From NCBI GenBank assembly GCA_029255685.2, contig CM055315.2:30323501-30387500 (forward strand): a DNA stretch of 64,000 nucleotides, in the 5' to 3' direction. Position numbers and translations under genes: made by a program. Shown here one piece after another: positions 12,904-25,185 of the stretch. The notes beneath the pieces are model-generated. The model ran no database searches and was not told where the DNA came from. It saw nothing but the letters and a program-made list of their open reading frames with translations. The first letter of the stretch is position 1. The number at the start of each line of letters is the position of its first letter. This DNA comes from Silene conica. Its lineage: Eukaryota > Streptophyta > Magnoliopsida > Caryophyllales > Caryophyllaceae.

Positions 12904-13439
12904 TTTTTTTTAATACTTTGGTCTTATTACTATTATTATTATGAACGGTTATTATTATTATTTACTTCCTCTACGGGCGAACCTAGGTAGTAACAATGGG
13001 GGCGGGTACTACCCCAAACTTCAAAAATTTGATTTAAAAGACGGATTTTTGCTACCCCAAATAATGTTGAGTTGTAGATAAATTACTGACATTCAATTAA
13101 AGATACAATAAATATTTTGTGGTAGAATGGTAAAGGCATTATTTTCCAACTTAGTAACATTAAGGGGGCGTTTTCACTTTATGGGCACTATTCATAAGTC
13201 AAGTGATACAACTTCTAATATATAACATAAAACATAGTCATGTGATATCTTGTTTAAATTGTCTTGCCGACGACATTGTCAATATCAAAGTTTTATAATT
13301 TGTACAATATCAAAGTTTTATAATTTGTATCGACATGTAACTAAAGTTATTCATAAAGAAAACGAGTACTGGAAAACGTGAAAAAACAAATGTATAGAAT
13401 TGATTGAAATGGAGGAAGTATTATTATTCGAAAAAATGT

Positions 13440-13575
13440 CATTCTTTTTCCTTTTTATCCCTTTTTAATTCAATTCTTTTATTCTTTTGCAAACCAAACA
13501 TATAATTTTTTTCCTTTTTATCCCTTTTTAATTCAATTCTTTTATCCTTTTACATGCCGAACGGATAATTTTTTA
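13440..13575. repeat. Direct duplication of a pyrimidine-rich segment
   Basis: The motif TTTTTCCTTTTTATCCCTTT followed by TTAATTCAATTCTTTTAT occurs twice, about 63 bases apart. Simple local duplication. Confidence 0.6.
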
Positions 13576-13630
13576 AAAAAAATGGGTGGTTAATATTTAT
13601 CATCTAGTTAGGATCGTAAAATTATTTATT

Positions 13631-13826
13631 AGTAAGTCTTGCTTGCGACGGGTCACAATTTGTAACGGATATTTTGTGAGTTAAAATGGATACAAAATGA
13701 GTTAGTGGAGAAACGGGACCCCATGAATAGTGTTGGAGAGAGAAAAAGTGGATATTTTGTGAGAGGAAACGGTATCCCTCACAAGCTTGCGACGGATAGC
13801 GCCGTTGCAAATAAGAATTTGTGATT
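13631..13826. repeat. MITE-like repeat, copy B
   Basis: Second copy of the repeat at 12713, in the same orientation about 920 bases downstream, with scattered substitutions (for example CGACGGGTCACAA against CGACGGATCACC). Confidence 0.6.
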
Positions 13827-14313
13827 ATGGATAGTTTTGAGACAATATTTAAGGAAGGTTCACGACAAGACTCATTCAAAACTACCAATAATCTACCAAA
13901 ATCTTAACAAATTAGATGAGTCTTGACTCAGCTTAAGATTTGAGTGAGTTTTGACCCCACTTTCTACTGAAATTATCCAATGTGTGTTCGTCATGTGTCA
14001 TTTCTTTTTGTAATAAAAGGTATTGTAAAAAATGTACGGTGAGTCTGACGAATAATGTAAAAAATCTGATATAAGTCTGGGGTGAGTTTGAACAATAAAA
14101 ATATAAAAAAATTAGGGAAAAACTGATATAATATCTTACGACTTTGAAAAGTTTTATGGATAATTATAGCTTAGTTTTGAGTATCTGATGGGCGACAATG
14201 CCCGAAAACAAAGAAAACGAAAAACAAATGGCCCAAACGAACCCCACCTGAAAATTTGCACCCCAAAAACACCACTTATCACTGTTATCAGCACGGCAGT
14301 CGGCACCATAGGA
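13827..14313. other. Upstream region of the Rossmann-fold gene
   Basis: AT-rich. An in-frame ATG at 14188 would extend the downstream protein by 42 mostly basic residues. The start at 14314 is preferred because it begins a plausible transit peptide. Confidence 0.35.
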
Positions 14314-17300
14314 ATGGCAACCCTCCTAAATATGAGTCCAACTTCAACAACCTTAGTACTGCACCGCAACCTTTCAAACCCAATATCAAAACTTATAAAT
14401 AAACCCCAATATAAAGCTCCAAGAATACATTGTTTGTCCATGGCTATGGCTGCTAATCTTACTACTACTACTACTACTAATACTAATAAGGTTGTGCCAG
14501 CCATTATTGTCGGTGGTGGTAGAGTTGGTAAAGCCTTGCAAAACATGGGTAATGGCGATGATTTGGTAATAAAGAGAGGGGAAGCTGTACCCCTTGATTT
14601 TGTTGGACCTATCTTAGTTTGTACTAGAAATGATGATCTTGAAGCTGTTCTCAAACTCACTCCTCAAACTCGTTGGCCCGGTATCTATTACTCCTTCTAT
14701 CTCACCTTTGCCTCTTTTCTATGCTATTTCTGGTTAAACTTCTACCCAAACAAACTAGTAAGATGATGGTGGATACTGGATAGGCTAAGGGACCACTTAT
14801 TTAGCATCTTATTCTTTTAACTACCCTATACATTGACCATTGACGCCCATACTTGCTGTCTCAAGTTTAATTACCCTTTTTCTAACTTCCATGTATAAAA
14901 ATGAATGCTGATAATCTACCAGATTTGGTCTTTTTCCAGAATGGAATGCTAGAACCATGGTTTCAGGGTAAAGGTCTTGGAGACGCAGACCAAGTTTTGG
15001 CCTATTTTGCAGTGGCTAAGCTTGGAGAACCACCAATTGATGGCAAGACGGATACAAATCCAGAAGGTTTAACTGCAGCTTATGGAAAATGGGCCCCTGC
15101 TGTAGCACAAAGATTACAAGCCGGAGGCCTCACTTGTAAGGTAATTACTGCATTATACATTTATACTGCTGTAATTTCATTCACAAGTATATGTATTCAT
15201 CTTGTGGTTTCTTCAGCGGCAGTGACAATCGCTACTTAGTTTATGGGGCCGTAATAAAAGGGGACAGGTGACCACTAAACTAAATACGACCCCATAGTCG
15301 ACAATTTCTAGCTCTGTCCTGGTTTTGTTAAGTGGTAGAAAAATCCAAATTACACACTTAGAGAGGGGATAATTTTGCAGGTACTTGATAAAGATGCTTT
15401 TCAGAAACAAATGTTGGAGAAACTAATATGGATTTCAGCATTTATGCTTGTTGGAGCCCGACATCCAGGAGCCACTGTTGGTGTGGTGGAGAAGGAGTAT
15501 AGATCAGAGGTATCACTTTTCTTTTTTTCGGCTGTTTCTTTAATGTGACAACTCTCTAGTATAACGATGCTTTTGTAGGTATCATCCTTCTTCTCTTGAA
15601 TGGGTCATGCTAGGTATGCCAAAAAAACTTGGGCAGAAACAATGTAAAACTAAAACTGAACCATTGTTTCAAATTCCTTTATCCCATTATATCTTCTAAA
15701 ATAATTTTGATGGTCAGACACTCAGACATCCATCCATACTGGCCTTCATCTTCTAAGGTTGAGATCAGAATTGAGGCTAGGACACTATGTGATCGTCATC
15801 ATCATCATGATTAATGGAACATTGATGACATGCTTTCATAATTGTTCGTGTCTCACAAATCTAAGAATATCACCAGAGAAAACGAAATACGCCTTTTAAT
15901 CATTACAACCACCTTGAAGGCCAACACAATAGTAACGGAATTCTTCAATGTTGTCCCATACTAATGATACCAAGCGCAGACTTGCTCGAACACCCTAATT
16001 TCTTCAAAGTAACATTGTCGGGCTAGGGTAATATGAAAATATTTGCTTAGGGAAATCACTATATGTATACTTGGAGAATGAAATGAGTTTTAAGTGGGAT
16101 GGATGTAGTGATTTTAAGCTATAGTTCATCTTGAATCCATATAATTTGTCACGTATAGTTTGGTCTTTTGATGTATGTGCTATTTGATGTGTTCATCTCA
16201 TATCCTCGTAGTTTGATTACAGGGTTGGCTTAAATTGTTAATGAAAGAACGAATACAAAATGTTAGAAAATTCAGCGGTAATTAGTAGAATCACTTGCAA
16301 AATTAAATCCCAAATATGTCTGATCTTGTAATTGGTAGGAGGCTAAATAATAGCGTCACTGAAAAAAAAAATTCTGAGCTATTTAGCAAACTTCACTTGC
16401 AAAGTACTATCATCCCACATATATTCGGTCTAGTAATTGATAAGACGCTTAGCGTCACTGAGCAATTTGCAGATTCACTTGCAAAGAAATTTAGTCCCAC
16501 ATTTGTCTGGCCTTGTAATTTAATTGATAAGAAACTCAAAAACATTGTCACGGAGAAAATTAGAACGTTTAAGAATAATAGAAGGAAGTTAGTGACTTAG
16601 TATACCTGAAAGCCTGAAATAGAACGAGGTTTGTCCATGAGAATGAAAATATGTAGCTTAGATCTAAATGTGCTTGGACCTCCATTTCTCTCAGGAGAGT
16701 CTCGTGAAGACTGGTAAAGAAAGACATTGCACCACCTTCACTTTAGGAACAATATCTTTGAGTGAGTTTTCATTTCATGGGCAAGTCGGCCCACCTCCAA
16801 ACCACCTTCATTTTGCAACAGACAGCAGCCCTTGAGGTCCTTGGTCTACTAATCGACGACCTACTGTTACATACCAAAAACATTTAACAGTGAACCCTCA
16901 AGATTTAATTTTCCAAAGAGTGGACTTTGATGCTTGGTGAGATGGTCTTCTTTATGTATTCCGGAGGTACCCAATAGATGTCACTCTTGGTACACAGTTT
17001 CTGATAATTAGATATGTTCCTGACCTGATCCGTTCCCCTATACTAAGAGCCTTATATATACTTTGTAGGTGTCCAATCTCATCGCAGAACTTGCATCAGC
17101 AGCTGCTGCGGAAAAAGGTATAGCTTTTGAAGAAGGGATAGAAGATCGGTTATGTGCCTACTCACGTGCTGTAGCACACTTTCCAACAGCTGTGAAAGAG
17201 GTAAAGTGTTGTCTCTACCCCAGGGTATTTCAAATTGTCCACGGACCTTGAACTCGCTTACCACGACCATTATTTAGGTCTCATCTACCCCAATTTTTAA

Positions 17301-17871
17301 CAATGGCCACGATTAGACAACGACAGCAAAGATCATGAATATGGCTGACACCAATATTTAGTATCATCACAGCTTTGTAATTGTTCGTCATATTACATTA
17401 GTAAATAGTAAATTTGTCATTTCTTTCTTTAAAGTAATAGAGGATGGCAGCGAATGGTAATGAGTTGGATTACCACCATCTCACATACTTAATGTATGCC
17501 CTTCAAGTAGGAGACAATTTAAAAAGCATGTGTAAGTAGTGACTCAGTGGCATCAAGACGGCACATAGCATGCATATATGAACTCTCTGCTTTGGTCGTT
17601 ATGATTTCATATTACGGCTTTGATATAACCTCAGCGGCATGGTATGAGATTGAGAATGCGTATCAACCTTGGGTAAACTCTGCTATCGTCAGCACTGAAA
17701 CATGTATGACCTCTGGACCATTTTATGATGCTTACGGATCCTGGTTTACTCTCGCAGTTTAAATGGAGAAACGGCTGGTTCTATTCACTCTCTGAAAAGG
17801 CGATTTCTGAAGGTGAATCAGATCCGTGTCCCCTTCATACAGCATGGTTAAGGGAGTTGAAGATTGTCTAG
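14314..17871 (+). CDS. Putative plastid-targeted Rossmann-fold (ketopantoate reductase-like) protein, five exons
   Basis: Exons: 14314-14680, 14923-15140, 15381-15509, 17069-17200 and 17758-17871; 319 residues; all junctions are GT-AG and restore the frame. The N-terminus (about residues 1-60) is rich in Ser/Thr/Asn and basic, with few acids, like a chloroplast transit peptide. A dinucleotide-binding glycine motif, AIIVGGGRVGKAL, follows at about 63-75, then VGPILVCTRNDDL and DLVFFQNGMLEPWF. The C-terminal half is helical and contains KQMLEKLIWISAFMLVGA and a final KWRNGWFYSL. This arrangement resembles ketopantoate reductase/6-phosphogluconate dehydrogenase-like proteins, but the substrate cannot be inferred. 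The frame is uninterrupted, so it appears functional. Confidence 0.8.
16290..16565. repeat. About three degenerate tandem units of ~100 bp in intron 3 of the Rossmann-fold gene
   Basis: Each unit runs CTTGCAAA ... CCCA(C/A)AT(A/T)T ... CTTGTAATT(G) ... GTCAC(T/G)GA. Non-coding and of no known family. Confidence 0.5.
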
Positions 17872-18040
17872 AGATCTTTACTCTAAAGTCCACGTTATGT
17901 TCTCGACTATCCCCGTATGTATCAAGTCATTTTTCATTTGGTTAACCACATCCAGCATTCTTTCAGGAATCCTTTAAGGAATTCGTTATACATATTGAGC
18001 TTATCCACTAAATGAGTAGAATAAAAAATTTGTTATCATG

Positions 18041-18248
18041 TTTTTTTTTTTTTTTTTGAATGACGTGGGAACCCGCAGCCGCTACCTTTGGTGCGCACTG
18101 GGTAAACCAATTTACCCCCCAAGATCGAAATCTAGAAGGCATAGCCTCAAGCCAATTTACCCCCCAAGATCGCTCTTGGTGAGGCTTGAACCTGAGACCC
18201 TTGGGAATGTGGCCCAAGTTTTAACCACTAGACTCCACCCTTGCGGGC
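18041..18248 (-). mobile_element. tRNA-derived SINE with target-site duplication
   Basis: Read on the minus strand, it begins with a tRNA-like head. An A-box-like TAGTGGTTAAAACTTGG and a B-box-like GGTTCAAGCC are suitably spaced for RNA polymerase III. A body with a duplicated GATCTTGGGGGGTAAATTGG segment follows, and it ends in a poly(A) tail (T run from 18041). The flanks carry the direct repeat TGTTATCATGTTTTT (from 18031 and from 18249), the expected SINE insertion signature. Confidence 0.85.
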
Positions 18249-18263
18249 TGTTATCATGTTTTT

Positions 18264-19790
18264 AAAACTGAATTCGTGCATTTTTTTTCACGGATTTAAA
18301 ACATGTGTAAACTTCAAACACTTGCAATTTTTGCACATGTTTTAAATTGTTATCATTATAAAAAATAAAGTATAAAATATACGTGTATTTTGGTTTAACA
18401 TTTTTCAATATTAATCACTATATCAATGTTCTTAAAGTTATACTCGTACAACTTTGCACAGGTTAAAAACTAGTTACTACTAAAACCAAAACAAAGCACG
18501 AAAAAGACGAAGCACTAATTCCGCAAACCCAAATTTCGAAAAGGAAACTCAAAAACTGAAATTGGAAGAAAAAAAACAAGGGGCTTTTGTCTAATTTATA
18601 GCAATAAGTAAAGTGGGTATATTAATGTAGTGATTTGCAGAAGAAAATGGTGAGTGTTTGAAGAAGGAAAATGGCAAAGAGTTTAAAGGGAAGGAGAAAG
18701 AGAATTAGTGAAATAGGAAGTGAAAGTAAAAAGTAAAAATAAATTACCTTATTACGCGAATTGCACTCGATCGTTAGTGAATTTACTGTTACTCGATCAA
18801 GTAACTTACCTTCTCTTTTCACTCGACTACTAACCTACTATTCATGTGAGCTCTTCCTAATTCTAGAGAGATGAAAAAGAAAAAAAAATCAAAGAAAAAG
18901 AATTAAAGAAAAAGGGAAAATGAAAAGAAAATCATTAAAAGATCTATTTTCTAGATCTTGTTTCGCAAATTCCTCCTGCTACTTCCTTCCATTATCAAAT
19001 CTAAGAAATCAATTAAAAGCCTCTCCCTCCTTTGTTTCAATCACCGTTGTGTGCATCGGTGCATGGTCGTTTCCCCTTTTCAGTCTTTGGAATGTCCTCT
19101 CAGATCTCGTTTTTTTCAACCGTTTAAGAAAATTCATGATGTGAATATACCTATTCTTGAGAGAAATGCAGGTCCTTGAGTGTCTTCGTGGCAGCGACGA
19201 ACCAAGTCTCTACTTGGGTCGTTGTTGCTAGTCGAAGTAAAGGAAGGCTATCAGAAGGGAAACCTTTTACCGTTTTGGGAGGATGACTCTTCGGTATCCA
19301 GCTTTTTGAGATGGGATCTTTTTTAAAGAGTTTACAAGCCGCTTCCGATGACGGTTGGAGGAGATCGAATGACCTTTACTCCGCCGGTGAAGGTCAACGA
19401 CGATATTCGTATTATCATTGCCGCGAAAACTCGTTCCGAAATTGCATTATTGTCCTTCATTTTCTCAGCTTTGGAAACACCTTGTTCAAGTTTTTCTAGA
19501 GTAAGTCATCCTTCTTCTATCCCTTTGTCCAATCGTGTGGCATTCATCTGTTTGGAGACTGATTTATCGCCTATTCCTCCAATTTCTTTGTTTGTAGACA
19601 TTGATTTGCTCTCCAATTTAGCCCCGGGGAGTTTATATCAGCTTTGTGTCTACCCCAAAGAAATTTTGGAATTTGGTCTTTCCCAAGCCAAGGGTTCTCA
19701 AGTCCATACCTTATCAGATAATTTTGGTTATTTTAGGTGTGAGCCCCATTATTATGAATTTTCATTGATGCTGGAATGTTTAGCCGCGAG
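18264..19790 (+). other. Unassigned region, possible LINE ORF1 relic
   Basis: Open frames at 18920-19144 (MKRKSLKDLFSRSCF start) and 19348-19863 sit 5' of an L1 endonuclease fragment. An ORF1 relic of the same LINE is possible, but no CCHC knuckle or RRM was seen, so this rests on position only. The second frame is interrupted by the hAT element at 19791. Confidence 0.25.
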
Positions 19791-20326
19791 CAGTGGCGGA
19801 CGCAGAAATTTTGTTTCAGGAGGGCACAATTTTTTTTATGACGTGTTATCTAAGCACATCTAAGACAATATTTTTATATTTTAGAGTTTTTTTTTCTAAA
19901 TTAGTCATGATATTAATAAAAGAATGAAAACATATTGGTTATAGAGCATAGACATATCTTTTTTCAACTTTTTTTTCTAAAATTATTTAAATTATGAGTA
20001 TATGTAAAAAAATATCTAATTCGTAGAATATAATACATTCTAGTACTACAATTAATAGTAAATGAAAGTGGTTCAATGGCTTAGAATTTGGTAAGTTACC
20101 CGAAAGTCATGGGTTCAAATCTCTTTTCAAGCAATTTTTTAATAAAAATAAAATCAAATACATTATGTTACTAGGATTCGAACCTGCACCTTATGACTAA
20201 AACAAAACACTCCTACCAACTATGCCATCATAATTTACTGACTAATATAGATACTTATAAAAATTAATTCCGGAAATTTCATGGGGGGCACCTGCCCCAC
20301 CGGGCCACCCCTTGGATCCGCCCATG
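19791..20326. mobile_element. Non-autonomous hAT element (536 bp)
   Basis: Flanked by the perfect 8-bp duplication GCCGCGAG (19783-19790 and 20327-20334). The ends are imperfect inverted repeats: CAGTGGCGGACGCAG on the left and CTTGGATCCGCCCATG on the right. The 8-bp duplication and CAGTGGCGGA-type end identify it as hAT-like. It is non-coding. Inside are two tRNA-like box pairs in opposite orientations (see findings). Confidence 0.85.
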
Positions 20327-20334
20327 GCCGCGAG

Positions 20335-20799
20335 CCCCATTTATCAAGTTTAATTGGGTTATTTTAGCTGCTAGTTTTTGTCTGTCAAAGTTTTGTTATG
20401 CTTTAAGATCTCAGGTGATCTTCTCCATGGCTAAGATCTATCTTATGGATAGCCCAATGTTTTATTGTTGGTCTACTTTTGCGATTTGTGTAAACTCTTA
20501 TGAGTTCCACGACAATAAATTTTATTTTGCCCATTGTTATAGAAATTGTTTTATGAATATAATTTGTATGGATAGCCTCCTGATTGGTTTATCTAAGCTT
20601 TGTTGGGGCCGTATTATTTTTTTATAGAATTAATTATGCACCCGGATTCTATAAGTTTGTTCCTAATGTTCACCGCCTTTATCAGCTACTATCTTATAAA
20701 CACAATTGGTTCTTGTTGCGTACCTCTTCAATGAGTGTAGCCGAAGGTGGACTTAAAAAACCACTTGTGTATCACTTCGTTTTTTTTCGTAAGTTTTTC
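20335..20799. other. Sequence between the hAT element and the LINE endonuclease
   Basis: Short open frames only. It probably belongs to the same decayed LINE as the downstream endonuclease fragment, but I see no diagnostic motif. Confidence 0.25.
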
Positions 20800-21069
20800 A
20801 TGAATATTGTTTTTTGGAATGTTAGGGGTACTAAAAGAAAGAATTTTTGGAAGAACTCGATTTTTTTTGCTCCTCAAACGGAATTAAGATTTTAGCTGTC
20901 TGTGACACCAAGTCTGAAAGTATGCATGCGCCTTCCTTGATAGCCCATTTGGGATTTAGTCATTGCGATTTCGTCCCAAGTGTAGGCCTGTCAGGTGGGA
21001 TGCTATTTTGGAAAGAAACTCTGTCCATGACCTTCTCGATTAATGTCACGTTTAAATCAAGTATATTTA
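20800..21069 (+). pseudogene. L1-type LINE endonuclease fragment
   Basis: Translation starts MNIVFWNVRGTKRKNFW, the usual N-terminus of plant L1 ORF2 apurinic endonucleases. After a frameshift at the T run near 20861-20868 it continues in another frame with ILAVCDTKSE, LGFSHCDFVPSVGLSGGM and LFWKE. The copia 1 LTR interrupts the frame at 21070. The rest of this LINE would lie beyond copia 1 and therefore outside the window. Confidence 0.8.
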
Positions 21070-21999
21070 TGTTGGAGCTAGTGTTCTCAACAGTTAGTGC
21101 GACAACACGTATAAATCTCTTAAAGGAACACAGGGTATACTTTGTATTTTAGCCAGTTGATTCACGTTTATCAATAACGGTTGACTTGCTAGAAAGTTTG
21201 ACGTTATTGTCATACATATAGCGGTTATCAACTGATCCCTAAGAGTCACACCTAAAGGATGGAATCTGAGAGATATGATTAGATGAAAATTTAATCATAT
21301 TGGACCCTATATGACTAAACGGTTAGTCAATGTAATGATGACATAATTATTTAATACTGATTAAATAATCTTAGCTAAGACGAATTAAAATGTTAATTCG
21401 TAATTAAATATAAAATGTTATATTTAATTATGTGTAATGAAATTATTTAATAAAGATTAAATGATTTAATTAAATATAAAAGGTTATATTTAATTAGTGG
21501 ATTATAAATATAAGATATTTATAAGATAAAATATTACACAAGAGAGATATAACCAGATAGAATTGGTCTGAGCAATTATTAAGTTGTTCAGTTGTTATGA
21601 AGCGCTGTAGGTATAACCAAATACTGATTTGGGGAATCCTAGTTGATGTCTAATAGCAAGGTTGTTTGCAGCTATAAATAGGACATTCACTCTGCACTTA
21701 AAGAACACGAGTTACACGACATACCTACTCCCTCTCTCTAGCTTTCATATTACACAAAATTAAAGGTAATTTTGCAGTTTCTAGCTCTAGAATGAGTATT
21801 TCTTGGAACATCTTGGGTGCAACGATTAGGAGGATATCTGTTTTGATATCTGATCTTAGGCCTTTGCAAGGACAGAAGGTTAATTCTTGATCCCAATCTT
21901 TATATCTTGTTATTCGTTTATGACTATAAATCATACATTATAAATTTGTTATAATCCTACATATAAATAATTGGGTTTATATACAGATATTTTCCCACA
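21070..21999 (+). repeat. 5' LTR of copia element 1
   Basis: Starts TGTTGGAGC and ends TTCCCACA, immediately followed by a methionine-tRNA primer-binding site. It is about 930 bp long. It shares blocks (GTCAACTGATCCCT-like and GTCACACCTAAAGG-like) with the LTR of copia element 2, so the two elements are relatives. The matching 3' LTR is not in the window because a gypsy element splits copia 1. Confidence 0.8.
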
Positions 22000-22001
22000 A
22001 G

Positions 22002-22013
22002 TGGTATCAGAGA
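22002..22013 (+). other. Primer-binding site of copia element 1
   Basis: TGGTATCAGAGA, complementary to the 3' end of initiator methionine tRNA except for the last base, two bases after the LTR. Confidence 0.85.
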
Positions 22014-24245
22014 CTATGGCTTACAAATTTTATTTTTGTATGATTTTCATAAACGTTTTGAGAAAATTGAAGAGAAAAAAAAAATTGGCCGTGTATTTTA
22101 ATTTTAGCCGAGACAATTTTGTTCGTCGTTTTCCTTTTTGATTTATTGTGGTTGTTGTCTTAAACAGTTAAAATAACAAAATAATAAATTTGTAGATATT
22201 TTAATTTAATAAGGATTGAATTAAAACGTGAAAGGAAATCGTCTCACATGTTCTTGAATGATATAATTTGCTAAATAAATCGATCCCACTATAATCTTGA
22301 TATTCGTCTTAAAATTTTAATTTGAATGATTAAAATTACAACTATATCTAATAAAGATTAGAATTTTGAAGGTTATCGATCTCGTATTTAGCAACCCGAC
22401 ATTAGTTATTCAAGTTCATGGGTCTTTTTAAAAGAAAAAGTAGAAAAAAAATTAGAAATAGGGCTGTCCAGCGCTTTTCTGGGTTACTTTCGTCGCTTTG
22501 TGCATTTTTCAGCGCTTTTCTGGGTTATTGCGACATTTTGTGAATTTTCCAACGCTTTTTCTGGGTTTCTTTCGACGCTTTGTGCTTTTTTGGGTTTCTT
22601 TGCGACACTTTATGTAGTTTTTCAACGTTTTTGGTCATGTTCTGGGCTTACAGCTTTATACAACAAGTACAACAATTTTAAAAAGCGTCGCAACCAGTTC
22701 TGCTGTCTTTTAGCCGCGGTTTCCCCTCTATTTTCGACGCTTTGCTCAAGTTTCAGCGTTTTTTGGAAGCGTAGAAAATCAGTTTCCAGCCTTCTTTTTG
22801 TTGTGGGCTGTTTGTTGCGACGCTTTAAAGTTTTTTTGTTTTTCTTTCTCGTTTGTCTCGGCTAAATCATTATACTTCATGGGTTGTTTTCTTTTAAAAT
22901 TTTTTTTATACATTATAAAGATAATGTGTAATTTTTGGGTGAAAAAGTTCACTAGTTTTGATACCTAATTATTTTAAAACGGTTTAAAATAATGTTGGAT
23001 TAATTCATATTATACGATAATATGAATATATTTGTTTGATTAAAATTATGAGATGAATTACGGAATTATCACATAATTTAAATCATTAAATGGTGGTTTG
23101 GTAAATTACTCTACATAATTACGGAATTATGTCTTGAAAGATTCATTTAATTAGTATGATGCATTATATATATTATATTGTTGAATGAATGAATGGATTT
23201 ATTTACGCTTTTACAATCAGTTGTATCTTGTAATACTTAGTGTGGCCTTAGTAAATTACGTTTTTGTAATGAAGGAAACATAATTTGTGATGTATTTATG
23301 AGATCTCGAATCTCCCTTGTGTAATATTTTTTTTTTACGTTTTTGGGAATTAGAACATAATAATAGGATTTTATTATGTAATTCTTCAAATGTAAATAAG
23401 AAGACCAAGACGGAGATCGGATTGCTCACTCCCACTACATCACCAAGAAGGAACATCAAGACAAGACAAGCTTCCAGGGTCCATTGCTGAATGGATTCCA
23501 AGTTGTATTTTTGTTCTTTTTGGTAGGATAGGCCACACTAGGACTTGCTTTATTTCTGTTTTGTTTTTCATTCACATGTTTGTTTTGCATCTTTTTTCCG
23601 CCTAAACCAAACCACCTGAATTGCATGAAAATTGACTCATATATTATGTATGCTAGTCTGTGTCGACATAAAGATGTCACACGTTTTTCCCTTAAAGTCA
23701 TCACCTTAGTTTATTCATTCTCGCATGCTAGATATTTGTTCACTTAAATGAATTAAAAATAAAGATGATGGGATCTTCCTCTATAACCTAAAATTGAGAT
23801 TAGTCTTTTATAAGTCAAATTACTATGAATCCCTTCTTCGTCGCCAGGCATATAGGACCTTACTCTCCATATGACCCCTTCTACGTTGGGTAAGTAGTAG
23901 CTGTTGACTTATTTTACCTCAACATCATGACCCTCGTACGATCATGTGGTTATGGTGGACTAAAGATAGAATTTACATAAATTTATCGACCAAGAATTCT
24001 AAATGTAGGATTAGCCAAGAGGTTGGCTTATCAATTTACTGAAATTGAGTCTTGGGATCGTTTCTATAGTTCTTGAGGAAGATTAATTATATAAATGCTA
24101 AAGTCCTCGCATTAAATTATTTTTGCTAGACTATTTACAAAACGATGGTATGCTTATTATGTTTTAATTTCTTCTTTACAGTGTAGAATTCACCTAAACA
24201 AAACAATAATACTGAAAATACTATGGCTGGTCATAATGATGCCCT
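22014..24245 (+). other. Untranslated leader of copia element 1, with tandem repeats
   Basis: A 2.2-kb non-coding leader. From about 22467 to 22830 it carries degenerate repeats built on CAGCGCTTTTCTGGGTT and TTTCGACGCTTTGTGC, with about five recognisable units. No other feature seen. Confidence 0.6.
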
Positions 24246-25182
24246 ATGCCTAGTGTCACACTAAGAAAAGAATCCTGGCTTAAGGCTTTCATGGACCACA
24301 TGAATCAGTCCACGCGACTGAAAAATGATGGGTCCAACTTTGCGGACTGGGAGGCTGCATTACGGAATGCAGCTGTAGCTGATGGCAAGCTCAAGTATTT
24401 AACTGAGTCTTTACCACCTAACCCAGGCCCCACTGCTAGAGCTAACGTATCACAAGCTTATAGTGATTTCGTTATGGAAGCGGGTGCGATAAAGAACGTA
24501 CTCATTTTTGCAATGGAACCCAATTTGCAAAGACGCTTCATTTCCCATGGTGCAAATAAAATTTTCACCACGCTCACAAACGAATTATCAAAAGCACCGA
24601 GAATCGTTTCATATGAGCACACCTGTCGCTTCTTCGATGCGAAACTCCAATAGGGCCAACCATTTAGCCCACACATTCTCAATATGATTGAGAATGTCGA
24701 GAAATTGGAGTCTCTGAACTGCAAGATCAGTGAGAACGTAATCATTGATCGAATGCTTCATTCACTTCATGATGGTTTTTCCTTATTCAGGGCAAACTAT
24801 TACATGAATGACATGAAGAAAAGTCCTCATGAGCTACACTCCCTTCTCGTACAGACCGAGAAGGATCTTAATTTGAGTGGGAGCATGAAGCAAGACGTTC
24901 TCATGATTGCAAAAAAGGGAAAGGGTAAGGGAAAAGTTCAAACAGAGCTAACAATAGCTAAGCCTCCTAAATTCAAAAGGGCCGGATTTAAGAGTGGGCC
25001 TGGTGAGACAAGTAGTTCACAAGGCAAGACAAAGAGCAAATACGGTAACATTGAGTGCCACCATTGCCACAAGACTGGGCATTGGAGGCGGAACTGTCCA
25101 GTGTACCGTGAGGACATAAAAGCAGGCCGCGTCACTCCTGTTGGTATGTCATCTTATATTCATATGATTAAGATTAACCATG
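24246..25182 (+). pseudogene. Copia element 1 gag (capsid/nucleocapsid), with a premature stop
   Basis: A UBN2/copia-type gag that would package the retrotransposon RNA. It shows NDGSNFADWEAALRNAA, AIKNVLIFAMEPNLQRR, IIDRMLHSLHDGF and the CCHC knuckle CHHCHKTGHWRRNC near 25052-25093. An in-frame TAG at 24651-24653 separates the two halves. The likely original ATG at 24223 is in another frame, so the 5' end is also damaged. The frame runs into the protease region across the CACTA insertion. Related to the gag at 54295. Confidence 0.85.
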
Positions 25183-25185
25183 CAA

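Noticed and set aside
14154..14660. 168-codon minus-strand frame
   Set aside because: Shadow of exon 1 of the Rossmann-fold gene, whose splice structure and glycine motif are clear on the plus strand.
20040..20240. Genuine tRNA genes
   Set aside because: The A/B-box-like motifs do not sit in a full cloverleaf and lie inside a hAT element.
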